DNA of 9,965 nt from Candidatus Zixiibacteriota bacterium. GTDB lineage: Bacteria; Zixibacteria; MSB-5A5; GN15; FEB-12. A program made the translations under genes and the position numbers. Below the pieces are notes generated by a model. It did no database searches. It saw only the letters and a list, made by a program, of their open reading frames with translations, and had not been told where the DNA came from. Shown here piece after piece: positions 1 to 7,339 of the stretch. The stretch is from positions 1-9,965 of the forward strand of contig JAGLXI010000110.1 of the NCBI GenBank assembly GCA_023132995.1, in the 5' to 3' direction. Each line of letters begins with the position of its first letter. The stretch's first letter is position 1.

Positions 1-1881
1 TTTCCGCTGAAGCGTGGTCGCCACTCCGGGTTTCTGCCCTTCACGTTCGGCAATTTCGAGCGCGGTGTCAGGTATGTCCGCAACGTTGGATACTACTGGG
101 CGGTTTCTGAGTACTGCGACTGGCTTGGCTCGCTGGACTACTACGACAACCGCAACACCTTCACGATCAACTCCAGACTGACTTTTACGAAGCGATACGT
201 GATTGAAAACACCTACCTGAACGGTTCCTTCACGAGGGTGTGGAGCTACAATACATTCACCGCGGCTGAGTATGGGAACGACCGCTGGACCATAAACGGG
301 TCATATAACCACGTCATCACGCCCACTCTCAAACTGGCGGCGACCGGTTCGTTCCAGTCGGATAAGTCGTACTTTACCGAGTATTCCCCCAACTTGGAAG
401 AACGGCTCAACCGTGAAGTGAGATCAAAGGCGATTCTCTCCAAGAAGTTCGGCAACGGAGCGTCGGTGACCACTACGATCAACCACACTGTTAATCTCGA
501 TCTGGAGTCGAGAACCGATAATATCCCGTCGATAGCTGTCTCGCTGCCGACGATCTATCCTTTTGGCAACGGGAAACGCAATGCGGAAGGCAAGCTGGAG
601 CAGAAATGGTACCATGATTTCAAGCTTCGGTTCTCGCCGTCGCTTCTGAACTTCTCCAGTCGCCAGACACCGTTCTACCTGGCTTATGACACCACATTTG
701 TGGACAGCACCTATGATGACACTGCCGGGGTTTGGATTCCCGAGGAGGATACGGTAGTAACCATTGATACTGTTGATTACCGAAGTCGCAAGAAGTTCGT
801 TCGGTTGAATGCCAGCCCCACGATATATCTGCCAGGTCTGTCACTTGGAGACTACCTGAACCTGACGCCGAGCTTTGGCTATCAGGAAGTCTGGTTTAGA
901 ATCTTCCAGACGGATCAGTCCGATACGGCCGGTGTCGGTTCAGGAGCGTACCGGTCCTACTCATGGAGGGCGGCGCTCACGGCGAGCACGAGGTTATATG
1001 GGATGGTGTCTCCCCGCCTGTTGGGATTGAAAGGGCTGCGTCATGTAGTGACGCCGTCGGTATCGTACGCATATTCGCCCGACATCAACCGCAATCCCGA
1101 GGTGAAGCGGTACGCCGGTGGCGGGGCCGGTAGCACCAAAAGCCAGGTAATGTCGTTTGGCTTGTCGCAGGATTTTCACGCCAAAGTGGGTGGCGAAGAG
1201 ACAAAGCGCAATATCGAGCTGTTTACGCTAAGGAGCGGCTTCAGCTACAATTTCGAGGCGGACTCCACTCCGCTAAGCAATATGACCACAACCTTCCAGT
1301 CAAAAGCCGTGAAGAACCTTGATCTCTACGCCAAGACGGTTCACTCGTTCTATGAACCGGGCACGGCCAATCTTGACTTCTGGTCGCCATACCGCATGAG
1401 TTTCACCTTCCGAACCAGGCTGGACTTGAAAGGCATTTTCGGGCTGTTTGACGAACCGACCACGGCGCTCAGCGGCGCGGATTCATCATCTGGGGGGAGT
1501 TCCACCGAGCCCGGCAAAAAGTCGAAACCACCAGGAGGCGGTTGGCGGTGCAGCCTTAACTATCGGTACGGGGAAAGCGGACGCGAGGAGTCCTGGCGCA
1601 AGACAGCCGATGATTTCTTTGCCCAGATAGATGTGAGCTTCAAATTAACGCACTCAACCACAGTCACGTACGCCCAGCGTTACGATTTCAGGAGAGACAG
1701 GACTATCAACGCGTCCATCAGCATTGTGCGCAAAATCCACTGTTGGTCCGGCAGCCTGTACTGGGTGCCGGTTGGCTCGAATCGCGGATTCGGATTCAAG
1801 CTGTTCGTGACGGAACTGCCCGAAATCAAGATCGACAACGGCCATGATGACTTTCTAACGGGACTTCAGCGTTACCATTGA
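1..1881 (+). CDS. lptD: LPS-assembly protein LptD (OstA-like), C-terminal part, 5' end outside window
   Basis: The reading frame is open from base 1 to the TGA at 1879-1881, giving 626 residues with no start in the window; the GTG at 199 is internal. LptD is the outer membrane beta-barrel that, with LptE, inserts lipopolysaccharide into the outer leaflet. Seen: the first residues contain an RHSGFLPFTFGN segment followed by RNVGYYWAV, resembling the conserved opening of the LptD barrel region. The rest alternates short amphipathic aromatic-rich strands with polar loops, as in a large barrel. Two long hydrophilic insertions stand out, an acidic one near residues 227-265 and a Ser/Gly/Pro/Lys-rich one near 489-515. 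An NRGFGFKLF segment near residues 594-602 looks like a beta-assembly signal, followed by a tail of about 24 residues. The N-terminal OstA/LptA-like domain would lie upstream. The barrel assignment is strong; other large outer membrane proteins are a less likely alternative. Confidence 0.85.
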   Translation, partial: FPLKRGRHSGFLPFTFGNFERGVRYVRNVGYYWAVSEYCDWLGSLDYYDNRNTFTINSRLTFTKRYVIENTYLNGSFTRVWSYNTFTAAEYGNDRWTINGSYNHVITPTLKLAATGSFQSDKSYFTEYSPNLEERLNREVRSKAILSKKFGNGASVTTTINHTVNLDLESRTDNIPSIAVSLPTIYPFGNGKRNAEGKLEQKWYHDFKLRFSPSLLNFSSRQTPFYLAYDTTFVDSTYDDTAGVWIPEEDTVVTIDTVDYRSRKKFVRLNASPTIYLPGLSLGDYLNLTPSFGYQEVWFRIFQTDQSDTAGVGSGAYRSYSWRAALTASTRLYGMVSPRLLGLKGLRHVVTPSVSYAYSPDINRNPEVKRYAGGGAGSTKSQVMSFGLSQDFHAKVGGEETKRNIELFTLRSGFSYNFEADSTPLSNMTTTFQSKAVKNLDLYAKTVHSFYEPGTANLDFWSPYRMSFTFRTRLDLKGIFGLFDEPTTALSGADSSSGGSSTEPGKKSKPPGGGWRCSLNYRYGESGREESWRKTADDFFAQIDVSFKLTHSTTVTYAQRYDFRRDRTINASISIVRKIHCWSGSLYWVPVGSNRGFGFKLFVTELPEIKIDNGHDDFLTGLQRYH

Positions 1882-2019
1882 GGGCCCGTGAAACCCCGAA
1901 ATAACGCCCTTTACCGGGATTTTTATGCTTGTTTTTGTTGACAACACACCCCGCTCTCCCTTTCGTAAACGTGATATTAGCAACCAAGAACCCTTTATAC
2001 ACCCATGGAGGGGTACTGT
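1882..2019 (+). promoter_or_regulatory. lptD-HU intergenic leader with candidate promoter elements
   Basis: This 138-nt non-coding stretch separates lptD from the HU gene. It is T-rich at 1919-1939. It holds a perfect TTGACA hexamer at 1938-1943, inside the small inverted repeat TGTTG-A-CAACA at 1936-1946. No good -10 lies 16-18 nt downstream of that hexamer. An extended -10-like TGATATTAG is at 1972-1980, but it is 31 nt away, so the two may not work together. No convincing terminator for lptD is visible: the only pairing near 1900-1915 is a 4-bp CCCG/CGGG stem with a loop of about 16 nt. An HU promoter here is plausible because HU is normally highly expressed, but the exact elements are uncertain. 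Confidence 0.3.
2007..2013 (+). promoter_or_regulatory. Ribosome binding site for the HU gene
   Basis: GGAGGGG lies 6 nt before the ATG at 2020. It decides the start: the in-frame ATG at 2005 overlaps the ribosome binding site itself and would add five residues that HU proteins do not have. Confidence 0.8.
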
Positions 2020-2295
2020 ATGACGAAAGAGGAAATGATTGGTGTGATGGCCAGCAATTCCGGCATCACCAAGCGACAAGCCTCGGAAGCGCTGCAGGCG
2101 TTCATGAGCAATGTCACGGGTCAGCTCAAGAAAGGCAAAAAGGTCAGTTTTGCCGGTTTCGGGACGTTTTCCGTGTCCAAGCGCAAGGCTCGCACTGGCC
2201 GTAATCCCCAAACCGGAGCCTCCATCAATATTCCCGCGACCAGAGTCCCTGTGTTCAAGGCGGGGAAGCATCTGAAGCAGGCCGTCCGCAAGTAG
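2020..2295 (+). CDS. hup: HU/IHF-family DNA-binding protein
   Basis: The 91-residue product has the normal HU length of about 90. HU proteins are small basic dimers that bend and compact nucleoid DNA with little sequence specificity. Seen: N-terminal helices with TKEEMIGVMA at residues 2-11, the family signature region GFGTFSVSKRKARTG at 46-60, and the beta-arm tip RNPQTG at 61-66, whose proline intercalates between DNA base pairs in the family. The arm returns through NIPATRVPVFKAG near 70-82. The C terminus is lysine/arginine-rich. The RNPQTG arm and the spacing favour HU over IHF, but assignment to an alpha or beta type is not possible. The gene appears to be its own transcription unit, with a strong RBS, candidate promoter elements upstream and an intrinsic terminator 24 nt after the stop. 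Nothing suggests recent transfer. Confidence 0.95.
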   Translation: MTKEEMIGVMASNSGITKRQASEALQAFMSNVTGQLKKGKKVSFAGFGTFSVSKRKARTGRNPQTGASINIPATRVPVFKAGKHLKQAVRK

Positions 2296-2319
2296 TCAGG
2301 TCTCGCAAGTCAGCTTTAT

Positions 2320-2348
2320 GGCAGGGAAGTGGCTTCCCTGCCTTTTTT
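2320..2348 (+). terminator. Rho-independent terminator after the HU gene
   Basis: A perfect 10-bp stem, GGCAGGGAAG at 2320-2329 pairing with CTTCCCTGCC at 2333-2342, encloses a TGG loop and is followed directly by six T residues (2343-2348). The opposite strand has no T-tract after the stem, so it acts on rightward transcription only. It separates HU from the ftsK series, which therefore probably has its own promoter. Confidence 0.93.
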
Positions 2349-2403
2349 GTGTTAAAGTTTGTAATTGTTTTTTTGCACAGGTGTATCGACAATAAATACT
2401 ACT
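2349..2403 (+). promoter_or_regulatory. Candidate ftsK promoter region, possibly leaderless
   Basis: This AT-rich 55-nt gap must hold the ftsK promoter if the upstream terminator is efficient and no promoter lies earlier. The best sigma70-like pair I find is TTGTTT (2365-2370), 17 nt, then GACAAT (2388-2393), matching consensus at 3/6 and 4/6 positions. Initiation about 7 nt downstream would fall near 2400, only a few bases before the ATG at 2404. No Shine-Dalgarno-like purine run lies 5-10 nt before that ATG. The hexamers are weak and the assignment is tentative. Confidence 0.25.
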
Positions 2404-4725
2404 ATGGCGCGCACGAAGCATAATCACTCGCAACACAGAAGGAAACTGGTGCTGGCCACATTGTTGCTCCTGCTGGCGCTTCTTCTTCTGATATCACTGG
2501 TCTCCAATCGCTCTTTGGATGATAGTCGCATCACCGGACAGGTTGATGGACACCTGAGTCCTTTTGAGCTTCAGTATCGCAACCAGGGGGGAATGATGGG
2601 GGCCTATCTCTCTTACATCAGCTTCACCCTGATCGGCTGGCTGTCGTATTTCCTGCCCGTGGCGCTGATTCTTGTCGCACTGCGCCTCTTTTCTTCAAAA
2701 CTGGCTTCCCGTCTCGAACTCAATACGCTTCTGCTCTTTGCGGTCTCTCTTCTTTGTACTGTCCTGTACAATATCCACGTCGTGGCTGTCCGAGGGCTAG
2801 GCCCTCCCGAGAATGTGGCGGGCGGCTACGCGGGAGAGAAGCTCACTCTGCTCAGCGTGAGGCTGTTGGGTGAGTTGGGCTCCTATGTCGTCTTAGGAGG
2901 CCTGGTTCTGATATTGCTGCTTCTCTATACGTCCATTACGCCCCTACTGTCAATGCGCCTGTCACTACCGGGCGGTCGTTTCCTGGGACGCGGGTACCAG
3001 GTAGCGAAACGTTATGTCGGCGTTTCCCTTGCATTCGGCTGGATCGGTTCGCTGTTCTCCAGAGAAGACAGCGTGCCACAGGAGCCGGAGCAGGAAAAGG
3101 GTGACAGCGATGCATCGGTCAGTGGTTCGTCGAAAACGGGACGTCGTGTGTCCTCAGGCACTGAGCACCGGGAAAAGCCGTATACCGGGAAACGAAGGCA
3201 GGACAGCCCCGGACGCAAAGTCACTACGTCCAGACCCGCGGAACCACTTCAGATCAAATCGGTCGATTACACCTACCCGGAGCTTGGCCTTCTCAAAGAG
3301 AACCCACGACCTGGAGCCTATGCAAGTGACGAAGAGTTAACAACAACCGCCCATATGCTTAAAGAAACGCTTGAGACGTTCGGGGTGAATATCGAGGGAC
3401 ACATTTCCCGGTTTCCCGGTCCGATCATCACTCGATACGAATTCAAGCCTGCGCCCGGGGTGAAGGTCAATCAGATTGTCAATTTGTCCGATGACCTGGC
3501 GCTGGCGCTCAAGGCACAGCGAATCCGGATCATTGCCCCAATCCCGGGCAAGGCGGCGGTCGGAGTGGAGATCCCCAATCGGAAGCCGCAGATCGTTTAT
3601 CTTCGGGATGTGCTGTCTTCAGACGCGTTTACGGCTTCAGAATATGCGCTTCCGCTTGCTCTTGGGAAAACCACATCGGGCAAGCCATTCGTTGCCGATC
3701 TGGCCAAAATGCCGCACTTGCTGATTGCGGGCGCCACGGGATCGGGCAAATCCGTCTGTATGAACATCCTGATAACGTCGCTCTTGTACCGGCTGCATCC
3801 TCACCAAGTGCGCTTTATTCTGATCGACCCGAAGATGCTGGAGCTTTCCGTTTATTCCGGGATTCCGCATCTTGGCCGTCCGGTCGTGACCAAACCACGA
3901 AGGGCGGAGAAAGTTCTGGCTGACACCGTCGCGGAAATGGAAAGCCGCTACCGCGCTCTGGCCGAGGCTTCGGTGCGAAACATTGAGGAGTTCAATCGCA
4001 AGCAGAGCGACGAAGAGAAACGACTGCCCTATATCATTATCTTTGTGGACGAGTTGGCGGACATGATGATGTCGTCGACATCCTCGCGGACGGAGCTGTT
4101 GATTACTCGCCTGGCGCAGATGTCACGAGCGGTGGGGATCCATCTCATCCTGGCTACCCAGAGACCGTCGGTGGATGTCATCACCGGACTGATAAAGGCC
4201 AATTTCCCGGCCCGGATCGCCTTCCAGGTATCTTCCAAGGTGGACTCACGGACGATAATCGATGCCAACGGCGCCGAGAAGCTTTTGGGCAACGGCGACA
4301 TGCTGTTCCTGCAAACCGGCAGGCCGGAACCCCGGCGTATTCACGGACCCTGGGTATCGAGCGAAGAGACGGACGAGATTGTGAAGTCGATCAAGGACCA
4401 GGGACTTGGAATGTACGCGTTGGATAATATCTCGCAGGGCAGAGGAGAACCGACTAAGGCAGAGGTCGATTTCGGCGACCCTCTCTTCCGGGAGGCCTGC
4501 GAAGTGGTGATTCGGCACAAACAGGGTTCGGTGTCGCTTCTACAGCGCCGGCTGGGTATTGGGTACCAGCGGGCCGCGCGCCTCATTGACAAATTGGAGA
4601 AAGCGGGGATAGTGTCGCCCTTTGATGGTTCCAAAGCGCGTGATGTCATAGTGGACAAAACCTATATCGACAACCTGTTCGCCGGTCACAGCTCGGCCGC
4701 ACCGGCGAACTCCGGTAAGAACTGA
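2404..4725 (+). CDS. ftsK: DNA translocase FtsK/SpoIIIE
   Basis: A 773-residue septal DNA pump that uses ATP to move chromosome ends across the division site and, in studied species, activates XerCD recombination at dif. Seen in order: a basic N-terminus; about four membrane segments near residues 15-34, 66-93, 105-124 and 158-182; a polar Ser/Lys/Arg/Glu-rich linker near 215-280, much shorter than E. coli FtsK's; the motor domain with Walker A GATGSGKS near 442-449, Walker B IIIFVDELAD near 543-552 and the RPSVD motif near 586-590; and a C-terminal winged-helix gamma domain near 693-757 (QGSVSLLQRR, GYQRAARLIDKLEKAG), which reads polar DNA motifs in the family. The motor residues are intact. 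I chose ATG 2404 because the earlier in-frame TTG at 2365 adds 13 unlikely residues, though no RBS supports either start. The gene opens the seven-gene series, with lolA following 27 nt later. Confidence 0.95.
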   Translation: MARTKHNHSQHRRKLVLATLLLLLALLLLISLVSNRSLDDSRITGQVDGHLSPFELQYRNQGGMMGAYLSYISFTLIGWLSYFLPVALILVALRLFSSKLASRLELNTLLLFAVSLLCTVLYNIHVVAVRGLGPPENVAGGYAGEKLTLLSVRLLGELGSYVVLGGLVLILLLLYTSITPLLSMRLSLPGGRFLGRGYQVAKRYVGVSLAFGWIGSLFSREDSVPQEPEQEKGDSDASVSGSSKTGRRVSSGTEHREKPYTGKRRQDSPGRKVTTSRPAEPLQIKSVDYTYPELGLLKENPRPGAYASDEELTTTAHMLKETLETFGVNIEGHISRFPGPIITRYEFKPAPGVKVNQIVNLSDDLALALKAQRIRIIAPIPGKAAVGVEIPNRKPQIVYLRDVLSSDAFTASEYALPLALGKTTSGKPFVADLAKMPHLLIAGATGSGKSVCMNILITSLLYRLHPHQVRFILIDPKMLELSVYSGIPHLGRPVVTKPRRAEKVLADTVAEMESRYRALAEASVRNIEEFNRKQSDEEKRLPYIIIFVDELADMMMSSTSSRTELLITRLAQMSRAVGIHLILATQRPSVDVITGLIKANFPARIAFQVSSKVDSRTIIDANGAEKLLGNGDMLFLQTGRPEPRRIHGPWVSSEETDEIVKSIKDQGLGMYALDNISQGRGEPTKAEVDFGDPLFREACEVVIRHKQGSVSLLQRRLGIGYQRAARLIDKLEKAGIVSPFDGSKARDVIVDKTYIDNLFAGHSSAAPANSGKN

Positions 4726-4752
4726 CTACTTTCCAATACGTATAACCTGGGT

Positions 4753-5367
4753 ATGCAAATGCGAACTTTTCTGGCAGGTCTGTGTCTGGTCGCTCTCACT
4801 CCGGCGTCCGAGGCCGACAGCTTTGACGTCGTCAAGAAAGAGTTGGCTGCCGCAGCGTGTGTTCGGTTCGAGTTCATCAGCATTATTGAATCCGAACTGT
4901 TCGACGTGATCGACTCCACTTTGGGCAGTGCCTGTATCGGGCGGGATGGTCGCTACCGCGTGTCGCTTGGCCCTGATGTCTATTTGAGGGACGAACGGTT
5001 TACATACAATTACTCTGAAGAGACCAACCAGGTGGTGATGGAGAGAGTTGACTCCTCAGCCGCCGATGGGTACGACGACAACATTGCGTACATTACCGAT
5101 CTGGACAGGTTCTTTGACACCCACGTACTTGAATCGGAACGCAAGTATCGACTGACACGCGGACGGGATGAGGCGCATGACATGCCCGACTCCATGGTGG
5201 TTCTCATCGACTCCGCTATCCCGCGCATGACGGCGATTGAGTTCTTTGACGTGAACGGAGAACTCAACCGGATCGTGTTTCTCACCCAGGCCGAGGATTC
5301 CGTGTGCGCCGAGACCGCCTTTGAGGCCGCCTTTCCCGACTCAGTGGAGAGGGTCAAACTGTTCTAA
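4753..5367 (+). CDS. lolA: LolA-like periplasmic outer membrane lipoprotein carrier
   Basis: A 204-residue exported protein close to the usual LolA size of about 200. LolA shuttles lipoproteins from the LolCDE transporter through the periplasm to the outer membrane. Seen: a signal peptide at residues 1-21 (basic MQMR, hydrophobic FLAGLCLVAL, likely cleavage after ASEA). C11 is not in a good lipobox, so a soluble protein is predicted. The mature part has the beta-rich half-barrel pattern of the LolA/LolB fold, including IGRDGRYRVSLGPDVYLRDE near 62-81, then FTYNYSEETNQVVMERV near 83-99. Sequence identity to classical LolA is low by eye. Adjacency to ftsK, as in E. coli, supports the call. Mature cysteines C36, C61 and C185 are a feature of this copy. 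A second in-frame ATG at 4759 is possible; no strong RBS decides. rimO starts 1 nt after the stop. Confidence 0.72.
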   Translation: MQMRTFLAGLCLVALTPASEADSFDVVKKELAAAACVRFEFISIIESELFDVIDSTLGSACIGRDGRYRVSLGPDVYLRDERFTYNYSEETNQVVMERVDSSAADGYDDNIAYITDLDRFFDTHVLESERKYRLTRGRDEAHDMPDSMVVLIDSAIPRMTAIEFFDVNGELNRIVFLTQAEDSVCAETAFEAAFPDSVERVKLF

Positions 5368-5368
5368 G

Positions 5369-6691
5369 ATGAAGTTCTACGTACACAGGCTCGGCTGTCC
5401 CAAGAACGACGTCGACGCTGACTACATCTGCGCCCGCCTGCAGGACGAGGGTCACGAGCCGGTGGAGCGTCCCGAAGAAGCCGAGTCGATCATTGTCAAC
5501 ACCTGCGGATTCATCCTGCTCGCTAAAGAGGAATCGATCGAAGAGATACTGCGACTGGCCCAACTGAAAAGTGGCGGCAGACTGAAGAGCCTCTATGTCA
5601 GCGGTTGTCTCTCCCAGCGCTATGGCGACGAGTTGCTCAACGGTATGCCGGAAATTGACGGCGCCTTCGGAATTGGTGAGCTCGATGCCATTGCCGCCGC
5701 CATGACGTCCGCCGAAGGCGCCGCCCGGACAATCAGAACCCCGGCGCGCAGGCTGACTTATGTGGACTATGAACGCCGCGTTGTCTCGGACCGTTTGCCC
5801 TATGCCTACCTGAAGATCTCCGACGGCTGCAACCGAGGCTGCACCTACTGCGTCATCCCCGGCATCCGCGGCCCGTTCCGGAGTCGGCCCCTTGAAACAG
5901 TTGTGCGAGAAGCCCGACGCTTGGCTCAGAGCGGCAGGAAGGAACTCATTCTCGTGTCCCAGGACGCTACGCTGTACGGATGTGACTTGCGTCCGTCCGG
6001 CAGCCTTATCAAGCTACTTATGGCGCTCTATGAGATCGACGAGGTAGCCTGGATTCGCGTGATGTACCTTCATCCGGCTCAGGTGAACGGCGAGTTGATC
6101 GATTATATGGCCTCGGCCAACAAGACCCTGACCTATTTCGATCTTCCCCTGCAACATATCAACACTGATCTCCTGCGTGCGATGGGTCGCGGGACAGACC
6201 GCCGCAAAATAGAGAATCTGCTCAGGTCAATCCGGGCGAGATGCGACGGGGCGATTCTGCGGACCACGTTCATTGTCGGCTTTCCGGGGGAGACGACCCG
6301 ACAGTTTACGGAGTTGTGCGATTTTGTCGATGAGCAGCGCTTTGACCGGGTGGGAGTATTCACCTACTCGGTCGAGGAAGGGACTCCTGCGGCCGAAATG
6401 GTTAGGCAGGTGAGGGAGGAGACAAAGACCCGCAGGCTGGACCGGTTGATGAGCCTTCAGCGCGAGATCGCCTTTGCGAAAAATGTTTCCTTGATAGGAG
6501 CTGTCCGGGAGGTTATTATTGACTCCGTTAGTGCCGATGGGATCGCACTCGGGCGCACCCGTGGCGACTGCCCACAGATAGACCAGGAGGTCAGGGTTCG
6601 CGCGTTTACGGGAACTACCGGTGATATTCGCCGTATCCGGATTGACGCCGCCAACGGTTACGATCTGGAGGGAACGTGTGGCGAGGAGTAG
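5369..6691 (+). CDS. rimO: Ribosomal protein S12 methylthiotransferase RimO
   Basis: A 440-residue radical-SAM enzyme that adds a methylthio group to the conserved aspartate of ribosomal protein S12, using two [4Fe-4S] clusters and S-adenosylmethionine. Seen: an N-terminal UPF0004 domain with LGCPKND at residues 8-14 and cluster cysteines C10, C46 and C80; a radical-SAM core with the CxxxCxxC motif C154, C158, C161 inside ISDGCNRGCTYCVIPGIRG; LHPAQ near 234-238, FDLPLQHI near 257-264 and FIVGFPGET at 301-309; and a C-terminal TRAM domain from about 372, which contacts the substrate. LGCPKN and CVIPGIRGPFRSR fit RimO rather than MiaB. The ATG at 5369 starts exactly at the family N terminus; a 16-residue upstream extension inside lolA has no family support. 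GGAGAGGG at 5346-5353 could be an RBS but is 15 nt away. Coupling to lolA (1-nt gap) is likely. Confidence 0.95.
   Translation: MKFYVHRLGCPKNDVDADYICARLQDEGHEPVERPEEAESIIVNTCGFILLAKEESIEEILRLAQLKSGGRLKSLYVSGCLSQRYGDELLNGMPEIDGAFGIGELDAIAAAMTSAEGAARTIRTPARRLTYVDYERRVVSDRLPYAYLKISDGCNRGCTYCVIPGIRGPFRSRPLETVVREARRLAQSGRKELILVSQDATLYGCDLRPSGSLIKLLMALYEIDEVAWIRVMYLHPAQVNGELIDYMASANKTLTYFDLPLQHINTDLLRAMGRGTDRRKIENLLRSIRARCDGAILRTTFIVGFPGETTRQFTELCDFVDEQRFDRVGVFTYSVEEGTPAAEMVRQVREETKTRRLDRLMSLQREIAFAKNVSLIGAVREVIIDSVSADGIALGRTRGDCPQIDQEVRVRAFTGTTGDIRRIRIDAANGYDLEGTCGEE
6684..6688 (+). promoter_or_regulatory. Ribosome binding site for the transglycosylase gene, inside rimO
   Basis: AGGAG in the last codons of rimO lies 6 nt before the ATG at 6695. 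It fixes that start and indicates coupled translation from the same message. Confidence 0.75.
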
Positions 6692-6694
6692 GCG

Positions 6695-7339
6695 ATGATA
6701 CAAGTAGACAGGATCGGGATTTTTCTTTCCAAACCAATCAGTTTCCTGCTGGTTCTAATCTATCTGCTCCAATCGGGTCTGCTCATATTCCTGATCAGGG
6801 ACAAGTTTGACCTGGAAAGGCAGATAACCTTTCAACAGAAAAGAATCACGGAACTTGAGGAACGGCTTCAGGTCTTCAAGGCTATTGAGGATTTCCAGAT
6901 CGGGTTTTCCGATGACGAGGTCGGCCTGCTGGCTGAGGTGATCTATACCGAAAGCAAGAGATACCGCTACGACCCGATGTTCGTCATGGCCATAATTCTG
7001 ACCGAGTCCTCATTCCGCAAGAGGCAGATATCCTCGGTGGGAGCCCGCGGTCTGATGCAGGTGGTCCCGTTTGTCGGCGCCAGCCTGGCACCCAGGGCCG
7101 GGGTGAACTGGGAAGGTTCAGAGACCCTGTTTGAACCGGAAACGAACATCAAGCTGGGCACGTTCCATTTGTTTGAGCAGATTCTCAAGTTCGGGGATCT
7201 GCAGAAGGCGATTGTGGCGTACAATGTCGGAGAGACGCGCCTGCGCGGACTGATTCGGCAGAACGTTCCCCTGCCGCAGAAATACTTTCGCAAGGTAATT
7301 GACAACTACAAGATGCTCAAGGAGGCCTACAAGGTTTGA
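6695..7339 (+). CDS. Membrane-anchored lytic transglycosylase, SLT (family 1) domain
   Basis: A 214-residue protein predicted to cleave the MurNAc-GlcNAc bond of peptidoglycan with formation of 1,6-anhydroMurNAc. Seen: one N-terminal membrane segment near residues 14-34 (PISFLLVLIYLLQSGLLIFL); a charged heptad-like stretch near 36-62 (RDKFDLERQI, KRITELEERLQ) that is probably a short coiled coil; and an SLT domain near 72-205. The catalytic glutamate is E104 in ILTESSF, followed by the family motifs GARGLMQV at 116-123, LFEPETNIKLG near 145-155 and AYNVGE at 175-180. The catalytic core looks complete. It lacks the long superhelical domain of Slt70 and has no lipobox, so it should be an inner membrane enzyme with its catalytic domain in the periplasm. 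It sits 3 nt after rimO and shares 4 nt with bamD. It resembles compact SLT proteins such as MltC/EmtA only in the core; no standard gene name is justified. Confidence 0.9.
   Translation: MIQVDRIGIFLSKPISFLLVLIYLLQSGLLIFLIRDKFDLERQITFQQKRITELEERLQVFKAIEDFQIGFSDDEVGLLAEVIYTESKRYRYDPMFVMAIILTESSFRKRQISSVGARGLMQVVPFVGASLAPRAGVNWEGSETLFEPETNIKLGTFHLFEQILKFGDLQKAIVAYNVGETRLRGLIRQNVPLPQKYFRKVIDNYKMLKEAYKV
7319..7325 (+). promoter_or_regulatory. Ribosome binding site that sets the TTG start of bamD
   Basis: AAGGAGG, a strong Shine-Dalgarno match, lies 10 nt before the TTG at 7336 and about 40 nt before the first ATG (7366). It supports the rare start and lies within the coding end of the transglycosylase gene. 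Confidence 0.7.

Noticed and set aside
1895..1925. Possible terminator after lptD
   Set aside because: Only a 4-bp CCCG/CGGG stem with a long loop precedes the T-rich stretch, too weak to call.
2005..2019. Earlier ATG start for HU
   Set aside because: It overlaps the GGAGGGG ribosome binding site and adds residues foreign to the family.
1855..2271. A 138-residue antisense frame opposite HU
   Set aside because: The + strand HU match is unambiguous and the antisense product shows no domain pattern.
2365..2403. Upstream TTG start for ftsK
   Set aside because: It adds 13 residues with no RBS before them and overlaps the likely promoter region; ATG 2404 is better supported.
5321..5368. Upstream start extending RimO by 16 residues into lolA
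   Set aside because: RimO proteins begin at the MKFYVHRLGC-type segment; the extension matches the lolA frame region, has no family support, and the ATG at 5369 fits.
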